From Comamonadaceae bacterium (GTDB taxonomy: Bacteria; Pseudomonadota; Gammaproteobacteria; Burkholderiales; Burkholderiaceae_C), in the NCBI GenBank assembly GCA_947463845.1, contig CANHUM010000119.1:1-5658 (forward strand): a DNA stretch of 5,658 nucleotides, read 5' to 3'. The position numbers and the translations under genes are program-made. Below are positions 1-5,658 of the stretch, piece after piece. Numbering within the stretch: the stretch's first letter is position 1; every line of letters starts with the position of its first letter. The notes below the pieces were generated by a model that had not been told where the DNA came from, ran no database searches, and worked only from the letters and a program-made list of their open reading frames with translations.

Positions 1-4
1 CGTG

Positions 5-27
5 AAAAAGGGCCTGATCACAGGCCC
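5..27 (-). terminator. Rho-independent terminator of the Bug-family gene
   Basis: Read on the minus strand, a perfect 7-bp GC-rich stem (GGGCCTG / CAGGCCC, positions 10-16 and 21-27) with a 4-base loop is followed directly by five T (positions 9 to 5). It begins 24 bases beyond the stop codon of the Bug-family gene, which is typical placement. On the plus strand there is no T run after the stem, so it should act mainly in the minus direction. No terminator activity was measured. Confidence 0.85.
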
Positions 28-51
28 GATAAGTTGAAGCGCTGACTCGTA

Positions 52-1047
52 TCAGTCGAGTTTCGCGCCAGAGGCCTTGACCACCTGGGACCATTTGGCC
101 AATTCTTTCTTGATGAAAGCATCGAACTGAGCCCCGGTCAGGTTAGGAAAGTCAGCGCCCTGGTTCGCCCAGACGGCTTGGGCTTCATCTGTCAGGCAAG
201 CACGGCGAAATTCCTCAATGGCACGGGCCTGGGCTTCAGGTGTCGTGCCTCTGGGGGCCCAAACACCGTACCAGGTGGAGACCGTGTAATCGGGCAAGCC
301 CAGCTCTGACGAACAAGGCACATCGGGAAAAGCCGCATTGCGTTTGGTGCCAGAGACCATCAAGGCCTTGATGCGGCCACCCTTGATATGGGCGGCAGAA
401 GAGCCCAGGCCATCGAACATCATGTCGACGTTGCCCGCAATCAAATCCTGCAAGGCAGGTCCGGCACCGCGGTAAGGAATGTGGGTGATGAAAGTTTTGG
501 TCTGGAGTTTGAACAACTCACCGGCCAGGTGGTGAGAGGTTCCACTGCCCGCTGAACCGTAATTCAAACGTCCAGGGTTCTTTTTGAGCATTTCCAGAAA
601 AGACTTGAAATCATTGGCCGTGATTTTCTTGGGGTTAACCACCAACACTTGAGGTACAGCCGCCACTTGAATCAAGGGGATCAGATCACGTTCCAGATCG
701 TAGTCTAGGCGTGGGTACATGCTGGGTGCGATGGTGTGGTGCACTGCGCCCATCAGATAGTTGTAGCCGTCTGGAGCCGCCTTGGCAGCGATACCTGCCC
801 CCAACGTGCCGCCAGCCCCACCTCGGTTGTCGATGATCATTTGCCGACCCGTCAATTTGGCAAACGCCGCAGACATGGGTCGCGCAAAGGCATCCGTCCC
901 CCCACCTGCCGGGAAAGGGACAATCATGTTGACGGGCTTGGTGGGCCATGCGCTTTGAGCCTGCGCCCAGACAGGCAAGGCCCCAGACAGGGCGGCGATG
1001 GCCTTGATGAAATCCCTGCGCTGCGGGATGTTGAACTGATGGGTCAT
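52..1047 (-). CDS. Bug/TctC-family periplasmic tripartite tricarboxylate transporter substrate-binding protein
   Basis: This 331-residue protein is of the Bug (TctC) family: periplasmic two-lobed binding proteins that capture small carboxylates or similar ligands, classically for the TctAB permease. Seen: a signal peptide with a Tat-like QRRDFIK at residues 9-15, a hydrophobic stretch, and AQA or AQAQS cleavage options near 30-32. The mature start WPTKPVNMIVPFPAGGGTD (34-52) is the family hallmark. Also visible are RGGAGGTLGA (75-84), PDGYNYLMG (92-100), LNYGSAGSGTSHHLAGELF (161-179), HIPYRGAGPALQDLIAGNVD (189-208) and GLPDY (250-254). The length is usual for the family. The ATG at 1047 is preferred over one at 1104 because it gives a normal signal peptide and has a GAGGAG ribosome site 6 bases upstream. 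No tctA or tctB lies in the window, as is common for Bug proteins in Burkholderiales, so the ligand and the membrane partner are unknown. The gene follows lgt on the same strand after 88 bases. Confidence 0.95.
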   Translation of the reverse strand: MTHQFNIPQRRDFIKAIAALSGALPVWAQAQSAWPTKPVNMIVPFPAGGGTDAFARPMSAAFAKLTGRQMIIDNRGGAGGTLGAGIAAKAAPDGYNYLMGAVHHTIAPSMYPRLDYDLERDLIPLIQVAAVPQVLVVNPKKITANDFKSFLEMLKKNPGRLNYGSAGSGTSHHLAGELFKLQTKTFITHIPYRGAGPALQDLIAGNVDMMFDGLGSSAAHIKGGRIKALMVSGTKRNAAFPDVPCSSELGLPDYTVSTWYGVWAPRGTTPEAQARAIEEFRRACLTDEAQAVWANQGADFPNLTGAQFDAFIKKELAKWSQVVKASGAKLD

Positions 1048-1053
1048 GATAAG

Positions 1054-1060
1054 TCTCCTC
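1054..1060 (-). promoter_or_regulatory. Ribosome binding site that fixes the Bug gene start
   Basis: On the minus strand GAGGAGA lies 6 bases before the ATG at 1047. It is a near-ideal Shine-Dalgarno sequence and decides in favour of this start over the upstream in-frame ATG at 1104, which would add 19 residues ahead of the signal peptide. Confidence 0.8.
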
Positions 1061-1075
1061 GTTGTAAGGTGACGC

Positions 1076-1106
1076 ATCATAAAGTGACTGGAGGTGTGTT
1101 GCACAA
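1076..1106 (-). promoter_or_regulatory. Possible sigma-70 promoter for the Bug-family gene
   Basis: On the minus strand TATGAT (1081-1076) matches the -10 consensus at five of six bases. TTGTGC (1106-1101) is a partial -35 box. The 19-base spacer is longer than the ideal 17, so the pair is weak. If used, transcription would start near 1069 and give a leader of about 22 bases containing the ribosome site. This would let the gene be expressed independently of lgt. It is inferred from motifs only. Confidence 0.35.
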
Positions 1107-1135
1107 TCCATGAATACCCCGTGATGCGAGGTGTG

Positions 1136-1933
1136 TCACTCAGGAGTCACGCGTTTTCTTGTCAACAAGATCAACCCACCCAACATCATGGGCACACAAA
1201 GCCACTGCCCCATGCTCATGCCTAAAGAGAGCAAGCCCAGGTGCGCGTCCGGCTCCCTGAAGAATTCGGCCACAAAGCGGAAAAAACCGTAACCCAGCAA
1301 AAAGGCCCCTGAGACCTGGCCCATGGGACGGTCTTTGCGGGCAAACCACCACAAAAGCACAAACAGCAGCAAGCCTTCCAATGCAATTTGGTACAACTGG
1401 GAAGGATGTCTGGGCAAGTCGCCCGCCCCCCTGAATACCATGCCCCAGGGAAGAGACGGATCGGCCACGCGGCCCCACAGCTCCCCATTGAGAAAATTGC
1501 CAATTCGTCCAGCAGCTAGACCTGTTGGGACACAGGGGGCCACAAAGTCCATCACCTTCAAAAACGGCCGCTGACGCGTTTGGGCAAACCAGAGCATGGC
1601 CAGCATCACCCCCAGCAAGCCGCCATGAAAGCTCATGCCGCCTTGCCAGATGGCGAAGATCTCCAGGGGGTTGGACAGGTAGTACGCTGGATTGTAAAAC
1701 AGGCAGTAACCCACTCGACCACCAAGAACAACGCCCAAAACGCCCAAAAACAGGATGTCTTCCACATCTCTTTTTTGCCAAACCGACAGGTGTTTGAACG
1801 GCGGATGAGACAAGCGTTGGACGCCCAGCCAGAAGAACAAGCCAAAAGCGGCCAGGTAGGTCAGGCCGTACCAATGAACAGCCAAGGGCCCCAGTTGGAG
1901 GGCAATCGGGTCAATTTGAGGGTGAATGAGCAT
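1136..1933 (-). CDS. lgt: Prolipoprotein diacylglyceryl transferase Lgt
   Basis: Lgt is the inner-membrane enzyme that moves the diacylglyceryl group of phosphatidylglycerol onto the lipobox cysteine of prolipoproteins, the first step of lipoprotein maturation. This 265-residue, strongly hydrophobic protein carries the Lgt signature [13 protein letters not shown] (142-154). Residues known to matter in E. coli Lgt fall at the same numbers: Tyr26 (TYLAAF), His103 (SFHGG), Arg143, Asn146, Glu151 and Gly154. The C-terminal Arg and Glu (E. coli 239 and 243) correspond to Arg219 and Glu223 in [22 protein letters not shown] (176-182) is also typical. The ATG at 1933 gives the family N-terminus MLIHPQIDP but has only a weak ribosome site. 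An in-frame GTG at 1948 has GAGGGA 9 bases upstream and would add five residues; a TTG at 1978 is less likely. The protein is somewhat shorter than the E. coli one (about 290). It is divergent from ilvD. Confidence 0.97.
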   Translation of the reverse strand: MLIHPQIDPIALQLGPLAVHWYGLTYLAAFGLFFWLGVQRLSHPPFKHLSVWQKRDVEDILFLGVLGVVLGGRVGYCLFYNPAYYLSNPLEIFAIWQGGMSFHGGLLGVMLAMLWFAQTRQRPFLKVMDFVAPCVPTGLAAGRIGNFLNGELWGRVADPSLPWGMVFRGAGDLPRHPSQLYQIALEGLLLFVLLWWFARKDRPMGQVSGAFLLGYGFFRFVAEFFREPDAHLGLLSLGMSMGQWLCVPMMLGGLILLTRKRVTPE

Positions 1934-2001
1934 GATCCAATTGTGCACCCACAGGATTCCCTCACTCACAAGGGCCAAATGCGCAGGATCTGATCATTTG
2001 A

Positions 2002-2030
2002 AATGAACAGTGGCCGCTAGAATGTGACAA
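2002..2030 (-). promoter_or_regulatory. Possible lgt promoter in the divergent lgt/ilvD region
   Basis: On the minus strand TTGTCA (2030-2025), matching the -35 consensus at five of six, is followed after exactly 17 bases by TTCATT (2007-2002), a poor -10 box. It points toward lgt and would give a leader of about 60 bases. It overlaps the candidate ilvD -10 box on the other strand. The -10 is weak, so confidence is low. Confidence 0.28.
2018..2023 (+). promoter_or_regulatory. Possible -10 box of ilvD
   Basis: TAGAAT matches the -10 consensus at five of six bases and lies 35 bases before the ilvD ATG. A TTGAAA at 1998-2003 resembles a -35 box, but the 14-base spacer is too short for a standard sigma-70 promoter, so it may not be the partner. 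A run of eight T (2032-2039) follows in what would be the start of the leader. No leader peptide or attenuator-like hairpin is visible before the gene. Confidence 0.3.
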
Positions 2031-2058
2031 GTTTTTTTTGGCCCCACGAGATACCACC

Positions 2059-3759
2059 ATGAGCGACAAAATCATCCCGATCAAACCCATCAACCACCGC
2101 AGCGCCAACATCACGGCGGGCAAATCCCGCGCGCCCAACCGCTCGATGTATTACGGCATGGGCTACGAAGAAGGCGATTTTGTCAAACCCATGATCGGCG
2201 TGGCCAATGGCCACAGCACCATCACACCCTGCAACAGTGGCTTGCAAAAGCTGGCTGACGCGGCCATTCAAGGCATTGAAGAAGCCGGCGGCAATGCCCA
2301 GGTGTTTGGCACCCCGACCATTTCAGATGGCATGGCCATGGGCACCGAAGGCATGAAGTACTCGCTGGTGTCCCGCGAGGTGATTGCAGACTGCGTCGAA
2401 ACTTGCGTTCAGGGCCAATGGATGGACGGCGTCTTGGTCATCGGCGGATGCGACAAAAACATGCCGGGCGGACTGATGGGCATGCTGAGGGCCAACGTCC
2501 CCGCCATTTATGTCTACGGCGGAACCATCCTGCCAGGCCGTTACCAAGGCAAAGACCTGAACATCGTGAGCGTTTTCGAAGCGGTTGGTGAAAATGCCGC
2601 GGGCAAACTCAGCGACCAAGACCTCTTGGAAATCGAAAAACGGGCCATCCCTGGTACTGGCTCCTGCGGCGGCATGTACACCGCCAACACCATGTCTTCG
2701 GCTTTCGAGGCATTGGGCATCTCGCTGCCCTACTCCTCCACCATGGCCAACGTGCACGAGGAGAAAGTGCAATCAGCTAAGGATTCCGCCAAAGTGCTGG
2801 TTCAGGCCATCGCAAAAGACATCAAACCCCGCGACATCGTCACACGCAAATCCATTGAAAATGCGGTCGCTGTGATCATGGCCACGGGCGGCTCCACCAA
2901 CGCGGTTTTGCACTTCCTGGCCATAGCCCACTGTGCTGGGGTCGAGTGGAGCATCGATGACTTCGAACGGATCCGCCAGCGTACGCCCGTGCTGTGCGAC
3001 CTCAAACCCAGCGGCAAAGCCCTGGCCGTCGACCTGCATCAGGCTGGCGGTATTCCACAAGTGATGAAGATTTTGCTCAATGCCGGCTTGCTGCATGGTG
3101 ATTGCATCACGATCTCCGGCCAAACCATTGCCGAGATTCTGAAAGATGTGCCCGATGCCCCGCCCGACGAAAGCGTCATCCACTCCATCGAAAAGGCCAT
3201 GTACAAGCAAGGGCACTTGGCCATCCTGAAGGGCAATTTGTCTCCAGAAGGCGCTGTGGCCAAGATCACTGGCCTCAAGAATCCGGTCATCACCGGCCCA
3301 GCCCGCGTGTTTGACGACGAACAGTCGGCCCTCGAAGCCATTCTGGCTGGGAAGATCGTTCCGGGCGATGTGATGGTTTTGCGCTATCTTGGCCCCAAAG
3401 GCGGTCCTGGCATGCCCGAAATGCTGGCCCCCACAGGCGCCTTGATCGGTGCAGGTTTGGGCGAAAGCGTAGGACTGATCACCGATGGTCGTTTCTCGGG
3501 TGGCACATGGGGCATGGTGGTCGGTCACGTTGCCCCCGAGGCAGCCGCAGGCGGCAATATTGCCTTCGTTCAGGAAGGTGACAGCATCACCATCGACGCA
3601 CACAAGCTGGTTTTGGAGCTGCACGTGCCTGAAGCAGAATTGGCCAAGCGTCGCCAAGGCTGGAAGGCACCAGCGCCACGCTACACCCGGGGCGTGCAGG
3701 CCAAATTTGCTTTCAATGCCGCAAGCGCCAGCAAAGGGGCTGTGCTGGACCTTTATTGA
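2059..3759 (+). CDS. ilvD: Dihydroxy-acid dehydratase IlvD
   Basis: IlvD is the cytoplasmic iron-sulfur dehydratase that converts 2,3-dihydroxyisovalerate and 2,3-dihydroxy-3-methylvalerate to the 2-keto acids leading to valine, leucine and isoleucine (and to pantothenate). This 566-residue protein is collinear with the IlvD/Edd family. Cluster-ligand cysteines are Cys58 (TPCNSGL), Cys131 ([10 protein letters not shown]) and Cys203 ([15 protein letters not shown]). Asp90, Asp132 and Lys133 are expected to bind the magnesium, with Lys133 the usual carbamylated lysine. Glu454 (GMPEM) and Ser480 (GRFSGGTWG) match the catalytic region; the serine is the proposed base. Three cysteine ligands and this length fit the short [2Fe-2S] class rather than the about 616-residue E. 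coli enzyme; that is inferred from length and motifs. The ATG at 2059 is preferred over an upstream TTG at 2038. Its ribosome site is weak (cgag about 8 bases before). A terminator follows 24 bases after the stop. Confidence 0.98.
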   Translation: MSDKIIPIKPINHRSANITAGKSRAPNRSMYYGMGYEEGDFVKPMIGVANGHSTITPCNSGLQKLADAAIQGIEEAGGNAQVFGTPTISDGMAMGTEGMKYSLVSREVIADCVETCVQGQWMDGVLVIGGCDKNMPGGLMGMLRANVPAIYVYGGTILPGRYQGKDLNIVSVFEAVGENAAGKLSDQDLLEIEKRAIPGTGSCGGMYTANTMSSAFEALGISLPYSSTMANVHEEKVQSAKDSAKVLVQAIAKDIKPRDIVTRKSIENAVAVIMATGGSTNAVLHFLAIAHCAGVEWSIDDFERIRQRTPVLCDLKPSGKALAVDLHQAGGIPQVMKILLNAGLLHGDCITISGQTIAEILKDVPDAPPDESVIHSIEKAMYKQGHLAILKGNLSPEGAVAKITGLKNPVITGPARVFDDEQSALEAILAGKIVPGDVMVLRYLGPKGGPGMPEMLAPTGALIGAGLGESVGLITDGRFSGGTWGMVVGHVAPEAAAGGNIAFVQEGDSITIDAHKLVLELHVPEAELAKRRQGWKAPAPRYTRGVQAKFAFNAASASKGAVLDLY

Positions 3760-3783
3760 ATCCAGAGAGCAACTTTGCCCACA

Positions 3784-3809
3784 AAAAAGCCACCTCGCGG
3801 TGGCTTTTT
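3784..3809. terminator. Bidirectional intrinsic terminator between ilvD and the GlcG-like gene
   Basis: AAAAAGCCACC (3784-3794) pairs perfectly with GGTGGCTTTTT (3799-3809) around the loop TCGC. The GC stem GCCACC/GGTGGC is followed by five T on the plus strand, and by six T on the minus strand (complement of A 3783-3788). It sits 24 bases after the ilvD stop and 27 bases after the stop of the converging minus-strand gene, so one hairpin can end both transcripts. Confidence 0.88.
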
Positions 3810-3836
3810 CGTTGGGGGTTGAGGGTTCTCACCCGT

Positions 3837-4244
3837 TTAAAGACCGATGGCCGCAATACCGGCCTTGGCGATCTGGGCGTCTTCATTCGACTTGACGCCA
3901 CTCACACCCACTGCACCCAAGCAAAAGCCGTCTTTCATGATGGGCACGCCACCTTCGAGCATGCCTTGGATGGTTGGTGCCGACAAAAAGGATGTGCGAC
4001 CACCATTGATCACGTCTTCGTAGACTTTGCTCTCACGGCGACCCAACGCAGCAGTGTGTGCTTTGGAAGGTGCAATGTGGGCGGAAACCGGAGGCGCACC
4101 ATCCAGGCGGGTAAAGTGAAGCAAATGACCTCCGGCATCCACGATGGCAATGCTCACAGCCCAATTGTTTTGGAGGGCCTCGGCCTCGGCTGCAGCGGCA
4201 ATGGCTTTGATGTCGGAGAGTTCAAGTGTGGATTGCGTCTTCAT
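3837..4244 (-). CDS. GlcG/HbpS-like (DUF336) small protein
   Basis: This 135-residue protein belongs to the GlcG/HbpS family, formerly DUF336. Seen features of the fold: an N-terminal alanine-rich helix (10-25), a central VSIAIVDAGGHLLHFTRLDG (30-49), SKAHTAALGRRES (60-72), a GG...GGVPI segment (98-102), and the C-terminal GAVGVSGVKSNEDAQIAKAG (110-129). No signal peptide or membrane segment is visible, so it is probably cytoplasmic. Family knowledge: HbpS of Streptomyces binds haem, and GlcG sits in glycolate operons, but the biochemical role of most members is unknown. No glycolate or haem genes lie nearby, so no substrate can be named. The ATG at 4244 fits the family N-terminus, although no good ribosome site precedes it (the preceding bases are TAACTGACTTCC). 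The gene is convergent with ilvD and divergent from the Bax inhibitor-like gene, so it is probably a single-gene transcript. Confidence 0.92.
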   Translation of the reverse strand: MKTQSTLELSDIKAIAAAAEAEALQNNWAVSIAIVDAGGHLLHFTRLDGAPPVSAHIAPSKAHTAALGRRESKVYEDVINGGRTSFLSAPTIQGMLEGGVPIMKDGFCLGAVGVSGVKSNEDAQIAKAGIAAIGL

Positions 4245-4298
4245 GGAAGTCAGTTACAAAGGTGAAAAGTCCAAGCATACACGGGCTGAGAAACCCGA

Positions 4299-4316
4299 TT
4301 GCTCACCCCTGAGCAA
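4299..4316. repeat. Perfect 7-4-7 inverted repeat in a divergent intergenic region, operator-like
   Basis: TTGCTCA (4299-4305) and TGAGCAA (4310-4316) are perfect reverse complements separated by CCCC. There is no T run after either arm, so it is unlikely to be an intrinsic terminator. It lies 55 bases upstream of the GlcG-like start and 118 bases upstream of the Bax inhibitor-like start, a position that suits a regulator binding site. That role is inference. Confidence 0.4.
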
Positions 4317-4385
4317 AACTGATTCAACCAGATAACCCCATCAACTGCCGGGAATCCACACAAGGTGGACCGCGCTGGTGCCTGA

Positions 4386-4400
4386 AGCCTAAAATAGGCT
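4386..4400 (+). promoter_or_regulatory. Candidate -10 region of the YccA-like gene, inside an inverted repeat
   Basis: TAAAAT (4390-4395) matches the -10 consensus at five of six and lies 39 bases before the ATG at 4435. The site is embedded in a perfect inverted repeat, AGCCTA-AAA-TAGGCT (4386-4400). No convincing -35 box is present at 17 bases; GTGGAC (4365-4370) at 19 bases is the nearest resemblance. Confidence 0.35.
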
Positions 4401-4422
4401 CACCTTTTTCAAAGGCATATTC

Positions 4423-4428
4423 AGGAGA
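4423..4428 (+). promoter_or_regulatory. Ribosome binding site of the YccA-like gene
   Basis: AGGAGA lies 6 bases before the ATG at 4435. This strong Shine-Dalgarno match at good spacing supports that start codon. Confidence 0.8.
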
Positions 4429-4434
4429 TTTACC

Positions 4435-5127
4435 ATGAGCGACCTTCGCACCCTCAATTCCGCTGGCTGGGGCCATGTGGACCTGGCGGCACGTAACCGC
4501 GTTCTGCGCAACACCTATTGGCTGCTGTCCCTGAGCATGTTGCCCACCGTGCTGGGCGCCTGGATCGGCGTGAGCACCGGCATCACCCAGTCCTTGTCTG
4601 GCGGTGTGGGCCTGATCGTTTTTCTGGCTGGCGCATTCGGCTTCATGTTCGCCATTGAAAAAACTAAAAACTCGGCCGCTGGCGTGCCCGTGTTGCTGGC
4701 TTTCACCTTCTTCATGGGCCTCATGCTCTCGCGCATGATTGCCATGGTTCTCGGCTTCAAAAACGGCGCCGACCTGGTCATGACCGCTTTTGCGGGTACA
4801 GCAGGCGTCTTCTTGGTCATGGCCAGCTTGGCCAGCGTCATCAAGCGCGATTTGTCCGGCATGGGCAAATGGCTGTTTGTCGGGGCCATGGTCTTGATGG
4901 TTGGCGGCATCATCAACGTGTTTGTGGGTTCTACCGCTGGCATGATGGTGATCTCGACCTTGGCCATCGGCATCTTCAGTGCTTTCTTGCTGTATGACAT
5001 CAAGCGCATCCTGGACGGCGGCGAAACCAACTACATCAGCGCCACTTTGGCACTGTATTTGAGCGTTTTCAACATCTTCCAAAGTCTGCTCGCCCTGCTC
5101 GGCATCATGGGTGGTGAGCGCGACTGA
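4435..5127 (+). CDS. Bax inhibitor-1/YccA family inner-membrane protein
   Basis: This 230-residue protein has about seven hydrophobic segments (roughly 28-48, 56-75, 82-103, 113-135, 144-164, 168-187 and 203-225) and belongs to the Bax inhibitor-1 (UPF0005) family. It resembles E. coli YccA at both ends: VLRNTYWLLSLS (23-34) and GGETNYISATLALYLSVFNI (195-214), and has a similar length (YccA about 219). YccA is known as a substrate and modulator of the FtsH membrane protease, acting with HflKC; the role here is inferred from likeness. Asp188 (YDIKRIL) stands where the YetJ-type calcium-leak members have one of their pH-sensing aspartates, but the second position in the last helix is serine (Ser210), as I recall for YccA, so channel activity should not be assumed. 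The start is fixed by AGGAGA at 6 bases. A terminator follows 23 bases after the stop, and the gene converges on rlmD. Confidence 0.95.
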   Translation: MSDLRTLNSAGWGHVDLAARNRVLRNTYWLLSLSMLPTVLGAWIGVSTGITQSLSGGVGLIVFLAGAFGFMFAIEKTKNSAAGVPVLLAFTFFMGLMLSRMIAMVLGFKNGADLVMTAFAGTAGVFLVMASLASVIKRDLSGMGKWLFVGAMVLMVGGIINVFVGSTAGMMVISTLAIGIFSAFLLYDIKRILDGGETNYISATLALYLSVFNIFQSLLALLGIMGGERD

Positions 5128-5150
5128 TGCGTGCTCTGCGTCCCTCGCAC

Positions 5151-5175
5151 AAAAGGCTCCCTCGGGAGCCTTTTT
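5151..5175. terminator. Bidirectional intrinsic terminator between the YccA-like gene and rlmD
   Basis: AAAAGGCTCC (5151-5160) pairs with GGAGCCTTTT (5165-5174) around the loop CTCG, and the plus strand continues to five T in all (5171-5175). The minus strand ends in four T. It lies 23 bases after the YccA-like stop and 45 bases beyond the rlmD stop, so it probably serves both, more strongly in the plus direction. Confidence 0.87.
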
Positions 5176-5220
5176 CATGGGTTTGGGCAAAGCCGCTGAC
5201 TTGACGCCATCTGGAAAGAC

Positions 5221-5658
5221 TCAAGCCAAATCGAAGACGGCCATGCTCTCCACATGCGCGGTGTGCGCAAACATGTTGATCACGCCTGCCGCCACACAGC
5301 GGTAGCCTGCACGGTGCACCAGCAAACCGGCATCGCGGGCCAGCGTGGCAGGGTTACAGCTCACATAGACAATGCGTCGTGGCGGCGTCCAGCCCTGGCG
5401 CAGAGCCTGATTTTCGTGCAATTCGGCCAGGGCCTTACTCAAGGCAAATGCGCCCTCCCGTGGCGGGTCCACCAGCCATTTATCGGCAACACCATCGGCC
5501 ACCAACATCTCGGGGCTCATCTCGAACAGGTTGCGCGCCACAAAATGCGTGGGTGCCAGGGCCTGGCCTGAGGGTCGTTGGGCCTGATTGAGCGCATAGT
5601 TGTCGCGTGAACGCGCCACCAGCGTCTCCGCCCCTTCAACACCCAGCACTTGCCCCGC
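5221..5658 (-). CDS. rlmD: 23S rRNA (uracil-1939 C5)-methyltransferase RlmD, C-terminal part (cut by window edge)
   Basis: RlmD (RumA) methylates U1939 of 23S rRNA using S-adenosylmethionine. The window holds the last 145 residues and the stop; the frame stays open to base 5658, so the gene is partial by position, not broken. Seen in the fragment: the SAM-fold stretch [11 protein letters not shown] (4-14), the motif VDPPREGA (63-70), the catalytic-nucleophile segment [13 protein letters not shown] (97-109) with Cys101, and the C-terminal [10 protein letters not shown] (129-138), whose Glu137 matches the general base. NPATLARD and the MFxHTxHxES ending fit RlmD, and the family's RlmC member is similar. 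TrmA is less likely. The N-terminal TRAM domain and the [4Fe-4S] cysteines that would confirm RlmD lie outside. A GTG at 5649 is an internal valine codon, not a start. Confidence 0.93.
   Translation of the reverse strand, partial: AGQVLGVEGAETLVARSRDNYALNQAQRPSGQALAPTHFVARNLFEMSPEMLVADGVADKWLVDPPREGAFALSKALAELHENQALRQGWTPPRRIVYVSCNPATLARDAGLLVHRAGYRCVAAGVINMFAHTAHVESMAVFDLA

Noticed and set aside
736..1113. A 125-codon plus-strand frame opposite the start of the Bug gene
   Set aside because: It is antisense to the signal peptide and first domain of a well-supported gene, has no ribosome site, and its product looks like random Arg/Pro-rich sequence.
1073..1128. A 7-base inverted repeat CGCATCA / TGATGCG in the lgt-Bug gap
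   Set aside because: The arms are 42 bases apart with no supporting structure; likely chance.
1140..1874. A 244-codon open frame in another minus-strand frame over lgt
   Set aside because: It overlaps the unmistakable lgt frame almost fully and has no hydrophobic pattern or motif of its own.
2773..3657. A 294-codon open frame on the minus strand opposite ilvD
   Set aside because: It is a shadow of the biased third positions of ilvD; no family motif, and the plus-strand gene is certain.
3756..4265. A 169-codon plus-strand frame from the ilvD end through the GlcG-like gene
   Set aside because: It runs through the terminator and antisense to a conserved family gene, so it is a non-coding shadow.
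4281..4296. A short CGGG...CCCG hairpin beside the 4299-4316 palindrome
   Set aside because: Only four base pairs with an eight-base loop and no T run; too weak to call a terminator or riboswitch.
4324..5190. A 288-codon open frame on the minus strand opposite the YccA-like gene
   Set aside because: It lies antisense to a clear membrane-protein gene, is rich in His, Gln, Asp and Gly in a way expected from the reverse of hydrophobic codons, and shows no recognisable domain.
1..5658. Search by eye for mobile elements, CRISPR repeats, tRNA genes, phage or defence genes
   Set aside because: No repeated units, terminal inverted repeats, transposase motifs, tRNA-like cloverleaf or defence domains were seen; the gaps between genes are all under 200 bases.

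Overview
This is an ordinary chromosomal stretch of a Gram-negative, very probably betaproteobacterial genome. It carries six protein genes, one of them cut by the right edge. Three points suggest Burkholderiales, perhaps Comamonadaceae: a stand-alone Bug/TctC-type periplasmic binding protein (a family greatly expanded there), a 566-residue IlvD of the short class, and lgt lying divergent to ilvD. The assignment rests on protein character and moderately high GC, not on a database search.

Layout from left to right. A minus-strand intrinsic terminator (5-27) closes a Bug-family solute-binding protein gene (52-1047, minus), which has a Tat-like signal peptide. Upstream of it on the same strand, 88 bases away and with no visible terminator between, is lgt (1136-1933, minus), prolipoprotein diacylglyceryl transferase. 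A 125-base divergent region separates lgt from ilvD (2059-3759, plus), dihydroxy-acid dehydratase. ilvD converges on a small GlcG/HbpS-like (DUF336) gene (3837-4244, minus), with a bidirectional terminator between them. A 190-base divergent region (4245-4434), with a perfect 7-4-7 inverted repeat, leads to a YccA-type Bax inhibitor-1 membrane protein gene (4435-5127, plus). That gene converges, through a second bidirectional terminator, on the C-terminal third of rlmD (5221 to the edge, minus), the 23S rRNA m5U1939 methyltransferase.

The genes do not form one pathway. They cover branched-chain amino-acid synthesis (ilvD), lipoprotein maturation (lgt), rRNA modification (rlmD), membrane-protein quality control (YccA-like), periplasmic ligand capture (Bug) and a small, possibly haem- or cofactor-binding protein. 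The only candidate co-transcription is lgt with the Bug gene. I saw no mobile elements, CRISPR arrays, tRNA or rRNA genes, frameshifts or signs of recent transfer, and no stretch over 300 bases lacks a gene. No previously undescribed system is evident. The points worth a second look are small: the 4299-4316 palindrome, the -10-like box inside a hairpin at 4386-4400, the crowded lgt/ilvD divergent region, and the Tat-type signal on an orphan Bug protein.
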